Shown here: positions 7,098-14,544 of the stretch, piece after piece
How the letters are laid out: the number at the start of each line of letters is the position of its first letter
Numbering within the stretch: the stretch's first letter is position 1
Source of the DNA: an uncultured Kiritimatiellota bacterium
Lineage (GTDB): Bacteria > Verrucomicrobiota > Kiritimatiellia > RFP12 > UBA1067
Direction of reading: 5' to 3'
Assembly: GCA_934643865.1 (NCBI GenBank)
Contig: CAKUCX010000074.1
Location: 1-16,749 of the forward strand
DNA: 16,749 nt
Program-made: the position numbers and the translations under genes
Notes under the pieces: model-generated
Seen by the model: the letters and a program-made list of their open reading frames with translations, nothing else
Told to the model about the DNA's origin: nothing
Databases searched by the model: none

Positions 7098-7915
7098 AGA
7101 TTCTCGACATGCCCTGCACGAAGGGCTTCATGCAGCTCGCCCAGGACGGCGTGGACAAGGGCTGGCACGAAATGAACGGCGGCAACCTCAGCTACCGGCT
7201 GACGGAGGCGGAGGCCGCGAACGTGAAGAAGGTGCAGAAGAAGGCCGCGGGCGGCTGGCAGGAGATCTGCGAGAGCGTGCCGAAGCTCGCGGGCGCCTTC
7301 TTCATGGTCACGCGCACGACGGGCTACATGCGCAACGTCATGCGCGACCCCGTGCATGCCTTCGGCATCGTCGAGATCGACGCGACGGGCACGAAGTACC
7401 GCATCTGGTGGGGTCTTGAGGACGGCGGCCGGCCGACAAGCGAGTTCCCGAGCCATCTCAAGAACCACGAGGTGAAACTGGAGCTGACGGGCGGCGAACA
7501 CCGCGTCATCTACCACGCGCACCCAGTCAACCTCATTGCGCTCACGTTCGTGCTGCCGCCGACGGACAGGGCGTTCACGCGCGCCTTGTGGGAGATCATG
7601 ACCGAATGCCCCGTCATCTTCCCGGAGGGCGTCGGCGTCGTCCCGTGGATGGTGCCGGGGAAGGGCCCGATCGCGGCGGCGACCTCGACGCTCATGCGCG
7701 AGTACAACATCGTCGTGTGGGTCCACCACGGGCTCTTCGTCTCGGGCAGGGACTTCGACCGCTGCTTCGGGCTCATGGACACGGTGGAGAAGGCGGCCGA
7801 GATTCGCATCCGCGCCCAGTCCACGGGCGCGATGAAGAAGAGCGCCATCCAGGCGAAGCAGCTCAAGCAGATCGCGCACGACTTCGGCTTCACGCTGAAC
7901 AGAAAGTTTCTGTGA
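7094..7915 (+). CDS. rhaD: Rhamnulose-1-phosphate aldolase
   Basis: A class II zinc aldolase that splits L-rhamnulose 1-phosphate into dihydroxyacetone phosphate and L-lactaldehyde, the last specific step of L-rhamnose breakdown. The 273-residue protein matches E. coli RhaD along its length: NGGNL (28-32), GIVEID (91-96), WWGL, PTSEFP with catalytic Glu117, YHAHPVNLIALTFVL, TECPVIFPEGVGVVPWMVPG and VHHGLF. The zinc ligands fall at His141, His143 and His212, the same numbers as in E. coli. The start ATG overlaps the trxB stop (ATGA), so expression is coupled to a redox pair rather than to rhaA/rhaB, which are not in the window. This is the last gene of its group; the next promoter begins at its stop codon. 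Confidence 0.93.
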   Translation: MKILDMPCTKGFMQLAQDGVDKGWHEMNGGNLSYRLTEAEAANVKKVQKKAAGGWQEICESVPKLAGAFFMVTRTTGYMRNVMRDPVHAFGIVEIDATGTKYRIWWGLEDGGRPTSEFPSHLKNHEVKLELTGGEHRVIYHAHPVNLIALTFVLPPTDRAFTRALWEIMTECPVIFPEGVGVVPWMVPGKGPIAAATSTLMREYNIVVWVHHGLFVSGRDFDRCFGLMDTVEKAAEIRIRAQSTGAMKKSAIQAKQLKQIAHDFGFTLNRKFL

Positions 7916-7941
7916 CCGAGGGCCGGGAATTATGGTATACT
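7912..7941 (+). promoter_or_regulatory. Predicted promoter of the aromatic amino-acid operon
   Basis: The -35-like GTGACC (7912-7917) overlaps the rhaD stop codon. An 18-bp spacer leads to TATACT (7936-7941), preceded by TGG for an extended -10 (TATGGTATACT, 7931-7941). The predicted start of transcription is near 7948, two bases or so before the leader peptide ATG. The -10 is strong and the -35 is moderate. Confidence 0.6.
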
Positions 7942-7949
7942 TCCCCGCG

Positions 7950-8027
7950 ATGCAGAACAACGCCTATCGTTTCGGCCTCATGTGGCTCTACGCGTTCGCC
8001 GGAACGCGGGGCGTTGCTTTTTCGTAA
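7950..8027 (+). CDS. Aromatic leader peptide of the pheA operon attenuator
   Basis: A 25-codon open frame from ATG 7950 to TAA 8025-8027. It holds Tyr at codons 6 and 14, Phe at 8, 16 and 24, and Trp at 12: six aromatic residues in 25. All three aromatic amino acids are represented, which fits an operon that contains DAHP synthase plus the Phe and Tyr branch enzymes. It sits between a predicted promoter and an intrinsic terminator that precedes pheA, the layout of the pheL and trpL leaders of enterobacteria. No ribosome-binding site fits between the predicted transcript start and the ATG, so it would be translated as a leaderless message. Translation has not been shown; the call rests on composition and position. 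Confidence 0.7.
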   Translation: MQNNAYRFGLMWLYAFAGTRGVAFS

Positions 8028-8065
8028 ATCGGTTCCACGAACCAGACTGTGAGGAAAAGCCCCGC
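8003..8065 (+). promoter_or_regulatory. Antiterminator and competing pairings of the pheA attenuator
   Basis: GCGGGGC at 8006-8012 is exactly complementary to GCCCCGC at 8059-8065, the left arm of the terminator. The adjacent CTTTTT (8017-8022) can also face AAAAG (8055-8059) across a bulge. This pairing excludes the terminator. Upstream, CAACGCC (7958-7964, inside the leader ORF) complements GGCGTTG (8010-8016), giving the classical 1:2 pause-type pairing. A local hairpin, AACGC-GGG-GCGTT (8003-8015), followed by GCTTTTTC, is a further competitor. A ribosome stalled at Tyr6, Phe8 or Trp12 would cover region 1 but leave region 2 free to form the antiterminator. Confidence 0.65.
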
Positions 8066-8090
8066 TCCGCGAAGGAGGCGGGGCTTTTTT
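8055..8090 (+). terminator. Intrinsic terminator (attenuator) upstream of pheA
   Basis: AAAAGCCCCGC (8055-8065) pairs with GCGGGGCTTTT (8078-8088). An inner TCC/GGA pair and a one-base bulge top the stem, and six T residues (8085-8090) overlap and follow the right arm. It is the only strong rho-independent terminator in the window. It lies between the aromatic leader ORF and the pheA ribosome-binding site, where it would abort transcription of the operon unless the antiterminator forms. A constitutive terminator for rhaD is the alternative, but the promoter then lies upstream of it, which argues for attenuation. Confidence 0.9.
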
Positions 8091-8121
8091 GCAGACGGGC
8101 ACGTGGCGTGGAGGAGACAAG

Positions 8122-9279
8122 ATGACAGACCTGAAGACGGCGCGCGGCGAGATCGACCGCATCGACGAGGAGCTGGTGCGGCTCTTCCTGAGGCGGCTGA
8201 AGGTCGCGCGCGACGTCGCGCTCGTGAAGCGCGAGAAGGGCGGGGCGATCACCGACCCGGCGCGCGAGCGCGAGATCCTCGCGCGCGTCTCGACGGAGGC
8301 GGGCCCCGAGAACGAGAACGCCGCGCGGCTCTTCTTCTCCACGCTCTTCTCGATCTCGAAGGCGCGCCAGCGGGACATCCTCAAGGGCCGCTCGCCGCTC
8401 GTGGACGCGATCCGGCAGTCGGCCGCCGTCCATGCCGACCCGGCGCACGCGTTCCCGTCGCAGGCGATCGTCGCCTGCTGCGGCACGGAGGGCTCGTACA
8501 CGCAGCAGGCGGTCTGCCGCCTCGTGCGCGTGCCGACCATCGTCTACTTCAACAGCTTCGAGAAGGTCTTCGAGGCGGTGGAGAAGGGCCTCTGCCCCTA
8601 CGGCGTCCTGCCGGTCGAGAACTCGGCGGCCGGCTCCGTCGTCGCCGTCTACGACCTCATGCAGCGCCACCGGTTCCACATCGCGCGCGCGCTGCGCCTG
8701 AAGGTCGACCACGTGATCCTCGCGCAGCCCGGCGTGGCGCTCGCGGACGTGAAGGAGATCGTGAGCCACCCCCACGCGCTCGCCCAGTGCTCGGAGTTCT
8801 TCCGCACGCACCCCGAGATCCGGGCGACGCCGAGCCCCAACACGGCCGTCGCCGCGAAGGAGCTTGCCGCCACAGGCCGCCGCGACGCCGCCGTGATCGC
8901 CTCGCGCGCCTGCGCCGAGCTCTACGGCCTCGACGTGGTCGCCGAGCGCATCCAGGACGCCGTCTACAACTACACGCGCTTCATCTGCATCTCGAAGGAC
9001 CTGGAGATCTACCCGGATGCGCACAAGGTCTCGATCATGTTCTCCGTGCCGCACCGCCCGGGCGCGCTCGCGGAGATCATCTCGAAGTTCGCCGCCATCG
9101 ACGTCAACCTGACGAAGCTCGAATCGCGCCCGATGCCAGGGATGGACTTCGAGTTCCGCTTCATCTTCGACTTCGCCGCCTCGCCGCAGGACCGCGCCGT
9201 GCAGTGCCTCCTCTCGGAGCTTTCGCAGGACCCGGAGATCGAGCACTTCGACTTCCTCGGCGCCTACGTCGAGACATGA
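8122..9279 (+). CDS. pheA: Bifunctional chorismate mutase / prephenate dehydratase
   Basis: The P-protein of phenylalanine synthesis, converting chorismate to prephenate and then to phenylpyruvate. Of 385 residues, 1-90 form an AroQ-type chorismate mutase (IDRIDEELVRLFLRR, then ITDPAREREIL). Residues about 115-290 are the dehydratase, with GTEGSYTQQA (121-130), PVENSAAGSV (164-173), SHPHALAQC (215-223) and the catalytic NYTRF (283-287). Residues about 302-380 are an ACT domain with GAL (314-316) and ESRP (334-337), the signature of allosteric feedback inhibition by phenylalanine. GGAGGAG at 8110-8116, 5 nt from the ATG, is one of the strongest ribosome-binding sites in the window. It is the first structural gene after the attenuator. 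Confidence 0.96.
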   Translation: MTDLKTARGEIDRIDEELVRLFLRRLKVARDVALVKREKGGAITDPAREREILARVSTEAGPENENAARLFFSTLFSISKARQRDILKGRSPLVDAIRQSAAVHADPAHAFPSQAIVACCGTEGSYTQQAVCRLVRVPTIVYFNSFEKVFEAVEKGLCPYGVLPVENSAAGSVVAVYDLMQRHRFHIARALRLKVDHVILAQPGVALADVKEIVSHPHALAQCSEFFRTHPEIRATPSPNTAVAAKELAATGRRDAAVIASRACAELYGLDVVAERIQDAVYNYTRFICISKDLEIYPDAHKVSIMFSVPHRPGALAEIISKFAAIDVNLTKLESRPMPGMDFEFRFIFDFAASPQDRAVQCLLSELSQDPEIEHFDFLGAYVET

Positions 9280-9289
9280 GGGGCCGCCC

Positions 9290-10168
9290 GTGAAGATCAG
9301 CTCGATTCTGGAAAGGGCCGCGCCCTCGATCTCCTTCGAGGTCTTCCCGCCGAAGAAGGACCGCCCGCTCGCGGGCACGAAGGAGGTCGTGGCGCGGATC
9401 GCCGCCGAGCGCCCGGCGTTCATGTCCGTCACCTACGGCGCGGCGGGCGGTTCGACCGGCGTCAACACGTGCGCGATCGCCGAGCACGTCGAGCGGGCGT
9501 GCGGCGTGCCGGTCCTCGCGCATCTCACCTGCATCGGGGCGAGCCGCGCGGCGGTCGCCCGCGAGTGCGCCGCCTTCCGCGCGGCGGGCGTCGAGAACGT
9601 CCTCTGCCTGCGCGGCGACTGCCCGCCCGGCACGGAATTCCCCGGCGACCCCGACTTCCGCCACGCCGTCGACCTCGTGCGCGCGCTGAGGGGCGAGGGC
9701 TTCTGCCTCGGCGGCGCGTGCTACCCCGAGGGGCATCCCGCGTGTGCCCGCTTCGCCGAGGACATCGGCCACGTGCGCGAGAAGGTCGAGGCCGGCCTCG
9801 ACTTCCTCGCCACGCAGATGTTCTTCGACAACAACGTCTACTTCCACTACCTCGCGCGCCTGCGGGACGCCGGGGTCACGGTGCCCGTCCTCGCGGGCAT
9901 CATGCCCGTCACGAACGGGAGGCAGATCGCCCGCATCTGCGCGCTCTCGGGCACGTACCTGCCGCCGCGCTTCCGCGCGGTCGTCGACCGCTTCGGGGAC
10001 GATCCCGCCTCGATGCTCGCGGCGGGCGTCGCCTACGCGACCGAGCAGATCATCGACCTCTTCGCGAACGGCGTGAACCACGTCCACGTCTACACGATGA
10101 ACAAGCCGGAGCTCGCGCACCGCATCATGGAGAACCTGCGCGGCATCGTCTCAGCCGCCACCGTCTAG
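9290..10168 (+). CDS. metF: 5,10-methylenetetrahydrofolate reductase
   Basis: A flavin-dependent TIM-barrel enzyme that reduces methylene-THF to 5-methyl-THF, the methyl donor for methionine synthesis. In anaerobes it can also serve one-carbon metabolism. The 292-residue protein begins with the family signature SFEVFPPK (catalytic Glu about residue 17). It continues with FMSVTYGAAGG, LAHLTCIG, LCLRGDCP, GGACYPEGHP, DFLATQMFFDNN and GIMPVTN. Length matches E. coli MetF. The start is a GTG at 9290 with GAGGGG (9278-9283) 6 nt upstream and overlapping the pheA stop region. It lies between two aromatic-pathway genes with gaps of 10 and 15 bp, so it must be co-transcribed with them, an unusual partner. 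Confidence 0.95.
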   Translation: MKISSILERAAPSISFEVFPPKKDRPLAGTKEVVARIAAERPAFMSVTYGAAGGSTGVNTCAIAEHVERACGVPVLAHLTCIGASRAAVARECAAFRAAGVENVLCLRGDCPPGTEFPGDPDFRHAVDLVRALRGEGFCLGGACYPEGHPACARFAEDIGHVREKVEAGLDFLATQMFFDNNVYFHYLARLRDAGVTVPVLAGIMPVTNGRQIARICALSGTYLPPRFRAVVDRFGDDPASMLAAGVAYATEQIIDLFANGVNHVHVYTMNKPELAHRIMENLRGIVSAATV

Positions 10169-10183
10169 AAAGGCAGACAAGAA

Positions 10184-11191
10184 ATGGTCATCATCCTCAA
10201 GAAGGGCGTGAACGCCGCCCAGGTCGAGAGCCTGAAGGCGCTCCTGAAGGCGCACCACATCACGCCGTGCGTGTCGGCCGGCCGGCTCGAGACGATCATC
10301 GGCTGCGTCGGCGACATCACGCACATCGACCCGGGGCTCATCGAGGCCCTCGACGCCGTCGAGTCCGTCCAGCGCATCCAGGAGCCCTACAAGGCCGCGA
10401 ACCGCAAGTTCCACCCCGAGGACACCGTCGTCGACTGCTCGGGCGTGAAGGTGGGCGGCGGGCACTTCGCCGTCATCGCGGGGCCCTGCTCCGTCGAGGG
10501 CGAGGAACAGGTCGTCGGCATCGCGAAGGCGGTGAAGGCGGCCGGCGCGACGATGCTGCGCGGCGGCGCGTTCAAGCCGCGCACGTCCCCCTACGCCTTC
10601 CAGGGGATGGGCGCGGAGGGCCTGCGCCTCCTCTCGCTCGCGAAGAAGGAGACGGGCCTCCCGGTCGTCACGGAGCTGATGGATTTCAAGGACATCGAAC
10701 TCTTCAACGACGTCGATGTCATCCAGATCGGCGCGCGGAACATGCAGAACTTCAACCTCCTCAAGGAGGTCGGTGCCTACACGAAGAAGCCCGTCCTCCT
10801 CAAGCGCGGCATGTCGGCGACGCTGCAGGAGCTCCTGATGAGCGCCGAGTACGTCATGGCCTCCGGCAACCCGAACGTCATCCTCTGCGAGCGCGGCATC
10901 CGCACGTTCGAGACGGCGCTCCGCAACACGCTCGACCTCGGCGTCGTCCCGCTTCTCCACCGCCTCTCGCACCTGCCCGTCATCGTCGACCCCTCGCACG
11001 CGACGGGCCACGCCTACATGGTCGACCCGGTCGCCGTCGCGGCGGCGGCCATCGGGGCGGACGGCCTCATCATCGAGGTCCACAACGACCCGCCGCGCGC
11101 GAAGTGCGACGGCGCGCAGAGCCAGACGCCGGAGATGTTCGCCCGCACGATGGCGCGCGTCCGCCGGATCCGCGAGGCCGCCGCGCCATGA
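10184..11191 (+). CDS. aroF: 3-deoxy-7-phosphoheptulonate (DAHP) synthase, type I-beta
   Basis: Condenses phosphoenolpyruvate with erythrose 4-phosphate in the first committed step of the shikimate pathway. In this 335-residue protein, residues 1-70 (MVIILKKGVNAAQVESL onward) form the ferredoxin-like regulatory domain found in Thermotoga-type enzymes, where Tyr and Phe inhibit. The TIM-barrel core has IAGPCSVE with metal ligand Cys102, FKPRTSPYAFQG, IGARNMQNF, VLLKRGM and the metal-binding DPSHATG. All catalytic motifs are intact. Feedback by this domain would work alongside the operon's attenuator. A weak AAGG lies about 10 nt upstream of the ATG. The stop overlaps the tyrA start by 4 bp. 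The symbol aroF follows use for this subfamily. Confidence 0.95.
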   Translation: MVIILKKGVNAAQVESLKALLKAHHITPCVSAGRLETIIGCVGDITHIDPGLIEALDAVESVQRIQEPYKAANRKFHPEDTVVDCSGVKVGGGHFAVIAGPCSVEGEEQVVGIAKAVKAAGATMLRGGAFKPRTSPYAFQGMGAEGLRLLSLAKKETGLPVVTELMDFKDIELFNDVDVIQIGARNMQNFNLLKEVGAYTKKPVLLKRGMSATLQELLMSAEYVMASGNPNVILCERGIRTFETALRNTLDLGVVPLLHRLSHLPVIVDPSHATGHAYMVDPVAVAAAAIGADGLIIEVHNDPPRAKCDGAQSQTPEMFARTMARVRRIREAAAP

Positions 11192-12027
11192 AGGTCGCGG
11201 TCGTCGGCGCGGGCCTGATCGGCGGCTCCTTCGAGAAGGCGTCGCGCCGGGCGGGGCATGCGGTCGCGCTCCTCCACCACGGCGACGCGGCGGGCTTCGA
11301 GGAGGCGGAGCTGATCCTCGTCTGCCTGCCGCCCCCGGCCATCGTCCCGTGGGTGCGCGTACACGCGGCGGCCTTCCGCCCCGGCGCGCTCGTCGTCGAC
11401 ATCTGCGGCGTCAAGCGCGCGGTCATGCGCGACATGGCGGCGGTGCCGCGCGGGGACTGGACGTTCGTCGGCGGGCATCCGATGGCCGGGCGCGAGGTCG
11501 CGGGCTACGCGAACGCGCGCGCGGACCTCTTCGTCGGCGCGTCGATGGTCCTCACGCCGTTCGACGGCACGCCTCCGGAGGCGCTGGAGGCCCTGCGCGC
11601 CTACTTCGCCTCCGTCGGCTTCGCGGCGACCGTCGTCACGACGGCCGCGCGCCACGACGAGATGATCGCCTTCACGAGCCAGCTCTGCCACGTGATCGCC
11701 ACCACCTACGCGCGCGACCCGCGCGTGAAGGACGCAATCGGCTTCTCGGCGGGCAGCTACGCGAACATGACGCGCATCGCCACGCAGAACGCGGCCGACT
11801 GGAGCGCGCTCTACGCCGGGAACCGCGACGCGCTCGTGGAGGTGCTGGACGGCTTCGCCGCGCGCTTCCGCGACCTGCGCGACGCCATCGCCCGCGACGA
11901 CCGCGCGGCCGTCGCGCGCCTCATCGAGGAGGGGGCCGCCGCCAAGCGGCAGGAACTGCGGCTGAAGCGCGCGGAGGTGCAAGACCAGATCCCGCGCCGC
12001 GGCCGGGCGCCGTCCGCCGCCTTCTAG
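11188..12027 (+). CDS. tyrA: Prephenate dehydrogenase
   Basis: Oxidatively decarboxylates prephenate (or arogenate) on the way to tyrosine, using NAD(P). The 279-residue single-domain protein has VVGAGLIGGSF (5-15), the active-site GGHPMAG and the substrate-binding helix FTSQLCHVIA, which corresponds to the usual SHLPH. No chorismate mutase domain and no clear C-terminal ACT domain are present, so unlike PheA and DAHP synthase it lacks an obvious allosteric module. The last 15 or so residues are basic and unstructured. The ATG overlaps the aroF stop. Its TAG stop shares the CTAG tetranucleotide with the stop of clpC on the other strand, so no intergenic terminator exists on this side. Confidence 0.93.
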   Translation: MKVAVVGAGLIGGSFEKASRRAGHAVALLHHGDAAGFEEAELILVCLPPPAIVPWVRVHAAAFRPGALVVDICGVKRAVMRDMAAVPRGDWTFVGGHPMAGREVAGYANARADLFVGASMVLTPFDGTPPEALEALRAYFASVGFAATVVTTAARHDEMIAFTSQLCHVIATTYARDPRVKDAIGFSAGSYANMTRIATQNAADWSALYAGNRDALVEVLDGFAARFRDLRDAIARDDRAAVARLIEEGAAAKRQELRLKRAEVQDQIPRRGRAPSAAF

Positions 12028-14531
12028 CGCTCCTTCTTCGCCTGCCGGAAGGCGAGGGCGTCGTTGTCCTTCTCGACGGTGGCCCTGATGCGGCCGGGGC
12101 CGAGGGCCTCGCGCAGGAGGAGGTCGGCGAGCGGGTCTTCCACCCAGTGCTGGACGGCGCGGCGGAGCGGGCGCGCGCCCAGCGCGTCGTCCGCGCCCTT
12201 GCCGCAGAGGAAGTCGACGGCCTTCTTGTCGAGTTCGAGCGTCATGTCCCGCTCGGAGAGGCGGGCGCGGAGCTTCGCGAGTTCGAGGTCGAGGATGCGG
12301 GCGACGTCGTCGCGGTCGAGCTTCTTGAAGACGACCGTCTCGTCGAAGCGGTTGAGAAGTTCGGGGCGGAAGGTGCGCTTCGCCTCGTCGAGGATCCTGT
12401 CGCGCAGGGCCTCGTAGGAGGAGTTGGCCGTCTCCTGGGAGAAGCCGAAGGACTTGCCCTCGCGGGCGAAGTCGAAGCCGAGGTTCGCGGTGGCGATGAC
12501 GATCGTGTTGCGGAAGTCGACCTGGCGGCCCTGCCCGTCGGTAAGGCGGCCGTCGTCCAGCAGCTGGAGCATCATGTTCATGACGTCCGGGGAGGCCTTT
12601 TCGAACTCGTCGAAGAGGACGACCGAGTAGGGCCGGCGCCGGACGCGCTCGGTGAGCTGGCCGCCCTCGTCGTAGCCGACGTAGCCGGGGGGCGCGCCGA
12701 CGAGGCGCGAGCTCGTGAAGGCGGACGAGAACTCCGTCATGTCGAGGGCGATGAGCGCCTTCGAATCGCCATAGACCTTCTCCGCGAGCATCTTCGCGAG
12801 GAGGGTCTTGCCGACGCCGGTGGGGCCGAGGAAGAGGAACGAGCCGATGGGGCGCTTCGGATCGCCGAGGTTCGCGCGCGAGCGGCGCAGGGCGCGCGCG
12901 ATCGACTCGATGGCGGCGGCCTGGCCGACGACGGAGGCGTTCAGCTCCTTCTCGATGTTGAGGAGCTTGCCGGCGGTCGACTCGGTCATGCGCTCGACGG
13001 GGACGCCGGAGATCGCGGCGACGGTCGCGGCGATGTCGTCCGCCGTCACGGCCACCGTCTTCTCGGCGTGCTCGGCGCGCCAGGCCTTGATCTTCTCCTC
13101 CAGCGCGGCGCGGGCCGCGAGCTCGGCGTCGCGCCAGCGAGCGGCCTCCTCGAAGGCGCTCGCCTGCACGGCGGCGTCCTTCTTCGCGTGGCAGTCGGCG
13201 ATGGCCGCCTCGTCCGCCTTGAAGTCCGGCGGGCGCACGGCCGTCTTGAGGCGCACGCGCGAGCCCGTCTCGTCGAGGGCGTCGATGGCCTTGTCGGGGA
13301 GAAGGCGCGCGGGCAGGTAGCGGTTCGTGAGCGTGACGGCGGCGCGCAGGGCCTCGGGCGAGAACGTGACGTTGTGGTGCTTCTCGTAGCGCGGCGCGAT
13401 GCCCGCGAGGATCGCGACCGTGTCATCGACGGAGGGCTCGTTGACGAGGATCGACTGGAAGCGGCGTTCGAGCGCGGCGTCCTTTTCGATGGACTTGTGG
13501 TACTCCTTGAGCGTCGTCGCGCCCACGACCTGCAGCTCGCCGCGCGCGAGGGCGGGCTTGAGGATGTTCGCCGCGTCCATCGCGCCCTCGGCGCCGCCCG
13601 CGCCGACGAGGGTGTGGATCTCGTCGAGGAAGAGGATCACGTTCTTGACGCGCTTCGTCTCCTCGATGAGCTGCTTGAGGCGCTCCTCGAACTGGCCGCG
13701 GTACTGCGTGCCGGCGACGACGCGGGCCATGTCGAGGGAGATGACGCGCCGCCCGCGCATCCGCTCGGGGACGTCGCCGACGGCAATCGCCTGGGCGAGG
13801 CCCTCGACGACGGCGGTCTTGCCGACGCCGGCCTCGCCGATGAGGACGGCGTTGTTCTTCGTGCGGCGGCAGAGGACCTGCACGATGCGCTGGCGCTCGG
13901 TCGTGCGCCCGATGACGGGATCGAGCTCGCCCTTGCGCGCGAGGGCGGTGAGGTCGCGCCCGAACGTGTCGAGGGCGGGCGTCTTGTCCTTCCCCTTCTT
14001 GCCCTTCGCCCCTGCCGCGAGCGGGTTCTCGTCGGACACCTCGTCGCCCGGCGCGGCCTCGCCGTCCTCGTCGTCCGGCGGGGCGGCTTCCCCGTCGCCG
14101 TCCGGCGCGGCGTTGCCGGCGGCGATGAACTTCTCGGGCGTGAGGTCGTGGCCGTAGAGGATCTGCGCGCCGACCGACTCGCCCTCGCGCAGCATCGCGA
14201 GCACCATGTGCTCCGTCCCGACGAGGTCGCAGGAGAGGTGCGTCGCCTCGATCTTCGCGAGTTCCAGGATCTTCTTTGTCCGCGCGGTGAAGGGGATGTC
14301 GCCCGTCACGCGCACGGCCTCGCCGCGCCCGATCATCGTTTCGAGCTGGAGGCGCAGCTGGTCGGGGTCGAGGTCGAGCCGCTCGAAGCGGCGGCACGCC
14401 TCGCAGGTCGGAATCGCGAGGATCGAGCAGAGGATGTGCTCGGTTCCGACGTAGGAGTGGTTGAAGTGGCGGGCCGCCGAGACGGCGCCGTCGAGGGCGC
14501 GCTCGGCATTGGGCGTGTAGTCGATGCTCAT
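12024..14531 (-). CDS. clpC: ATP-dependent Clp protease ATP-binding subunit ClpC
   Basis: An 835-residue two-ring AAA+ unfoldase that feeds substrates to ClpP. The double Clp-N domain (1-135) keeps GTEH twice (Glu31 and Glu107), matching the B. subtilis ClpC glutamates 32 and 106 that dock phospho-arginine. An unusually acidic, then Lys/Gly-rich linker spans about 138-185. The first ATPase has GEAGVGKT (232-239), LFLDE (300-304) and ALERRF. The ClpC-type middle domain with a UVR motif lies at about 441-480. The second ATPase has GPTGVGKT (569-576) and VVLFDE (637-642). SFGF (694-697) sits where the ClpP-docking loop is expected. The ATG at 14531 directly abuts the repeat island and shows no Shine-Dalgarno sequence. 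The Clp-N alignment leaves no better start. Confidence 0.96.
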   Translation of the reverse strand: MSIDYTPNAERALDGAVSAARHFNHSYVGTEHILCSILAIPTCEACRRFERLDLDPDQLRLQLETMIGRGEAVRVTGDIPFTARTKKILELAKIEATHLSCDLVGTEHMVLAMLREGESVGAQILYGHDLTPEKFIAAGNAAPDGDGEAAPPDDEDGEAAPGDEVSDENPLAAGAKGKKGKDKTPALDTFGRDLTALARKGELDPVIGRTTERQRIVQVLCRRTKNNAVLIGEAGVGKTAVVEGLAQAIAVGDVPERMRGRRVISLDMARVVAGTQYRGQFEERLKQLIEETKRVKNVILFLDEIHTLVGAGGAEGAMDAANILKPALARGELQVVGATTLKEYHKSIEKDAALERRFQSILVNEPSVDDTVAILAGIAPRYEKHHNVTFSPEALRAAVTLTNRYLPARLLPDKAIDALDETGSRVRLKTAVRPPDFKADEAAIADCHAKKDAAVQASAFEEAARWRDAELAARAALEEKIKAWRAEHAEKTVAVTADDIAATVAAISGVPVERMTESTAGKLLNIEKELNASVVGQAAAIESIARALRRSRANLGDPKRPIGSFLFLGPTGVGKTLLAKMLAEKVYGDSKALIALDMTEFSSAFTSSRLVGAPPGYVGYDEGGQLTERVRRRPYSVVLFDEFEKASPDVMNMMLQLLDDGRLTDGQGRQVDFRNTIVIATANLGFDFAREGKSFGFSQETANSSYEALRDRILDEAKRTFRPELLNRFDETVVFKKLDRDDVARILDLELAKLRARLSERDMTLELDKKAVDFLCGKGADDALGARPLRRAVQHWVEDPLADLLLREALGPGRIRATVEKDNDALAFRQAKKER

Positions 14532-14544
14532 GTTAAATTAAGGC

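Noticed and set aside
8003..8022. First terminator-like hairpin AACGC-GGG-GCGTT followed by a T-run, as the real terminator of rhaD
   Set aside because: The stem is only 5 bp, it lies inside the leader ORF, and the same bases form the antiterminator. I keep it as a competing structure, not a separate terminator.
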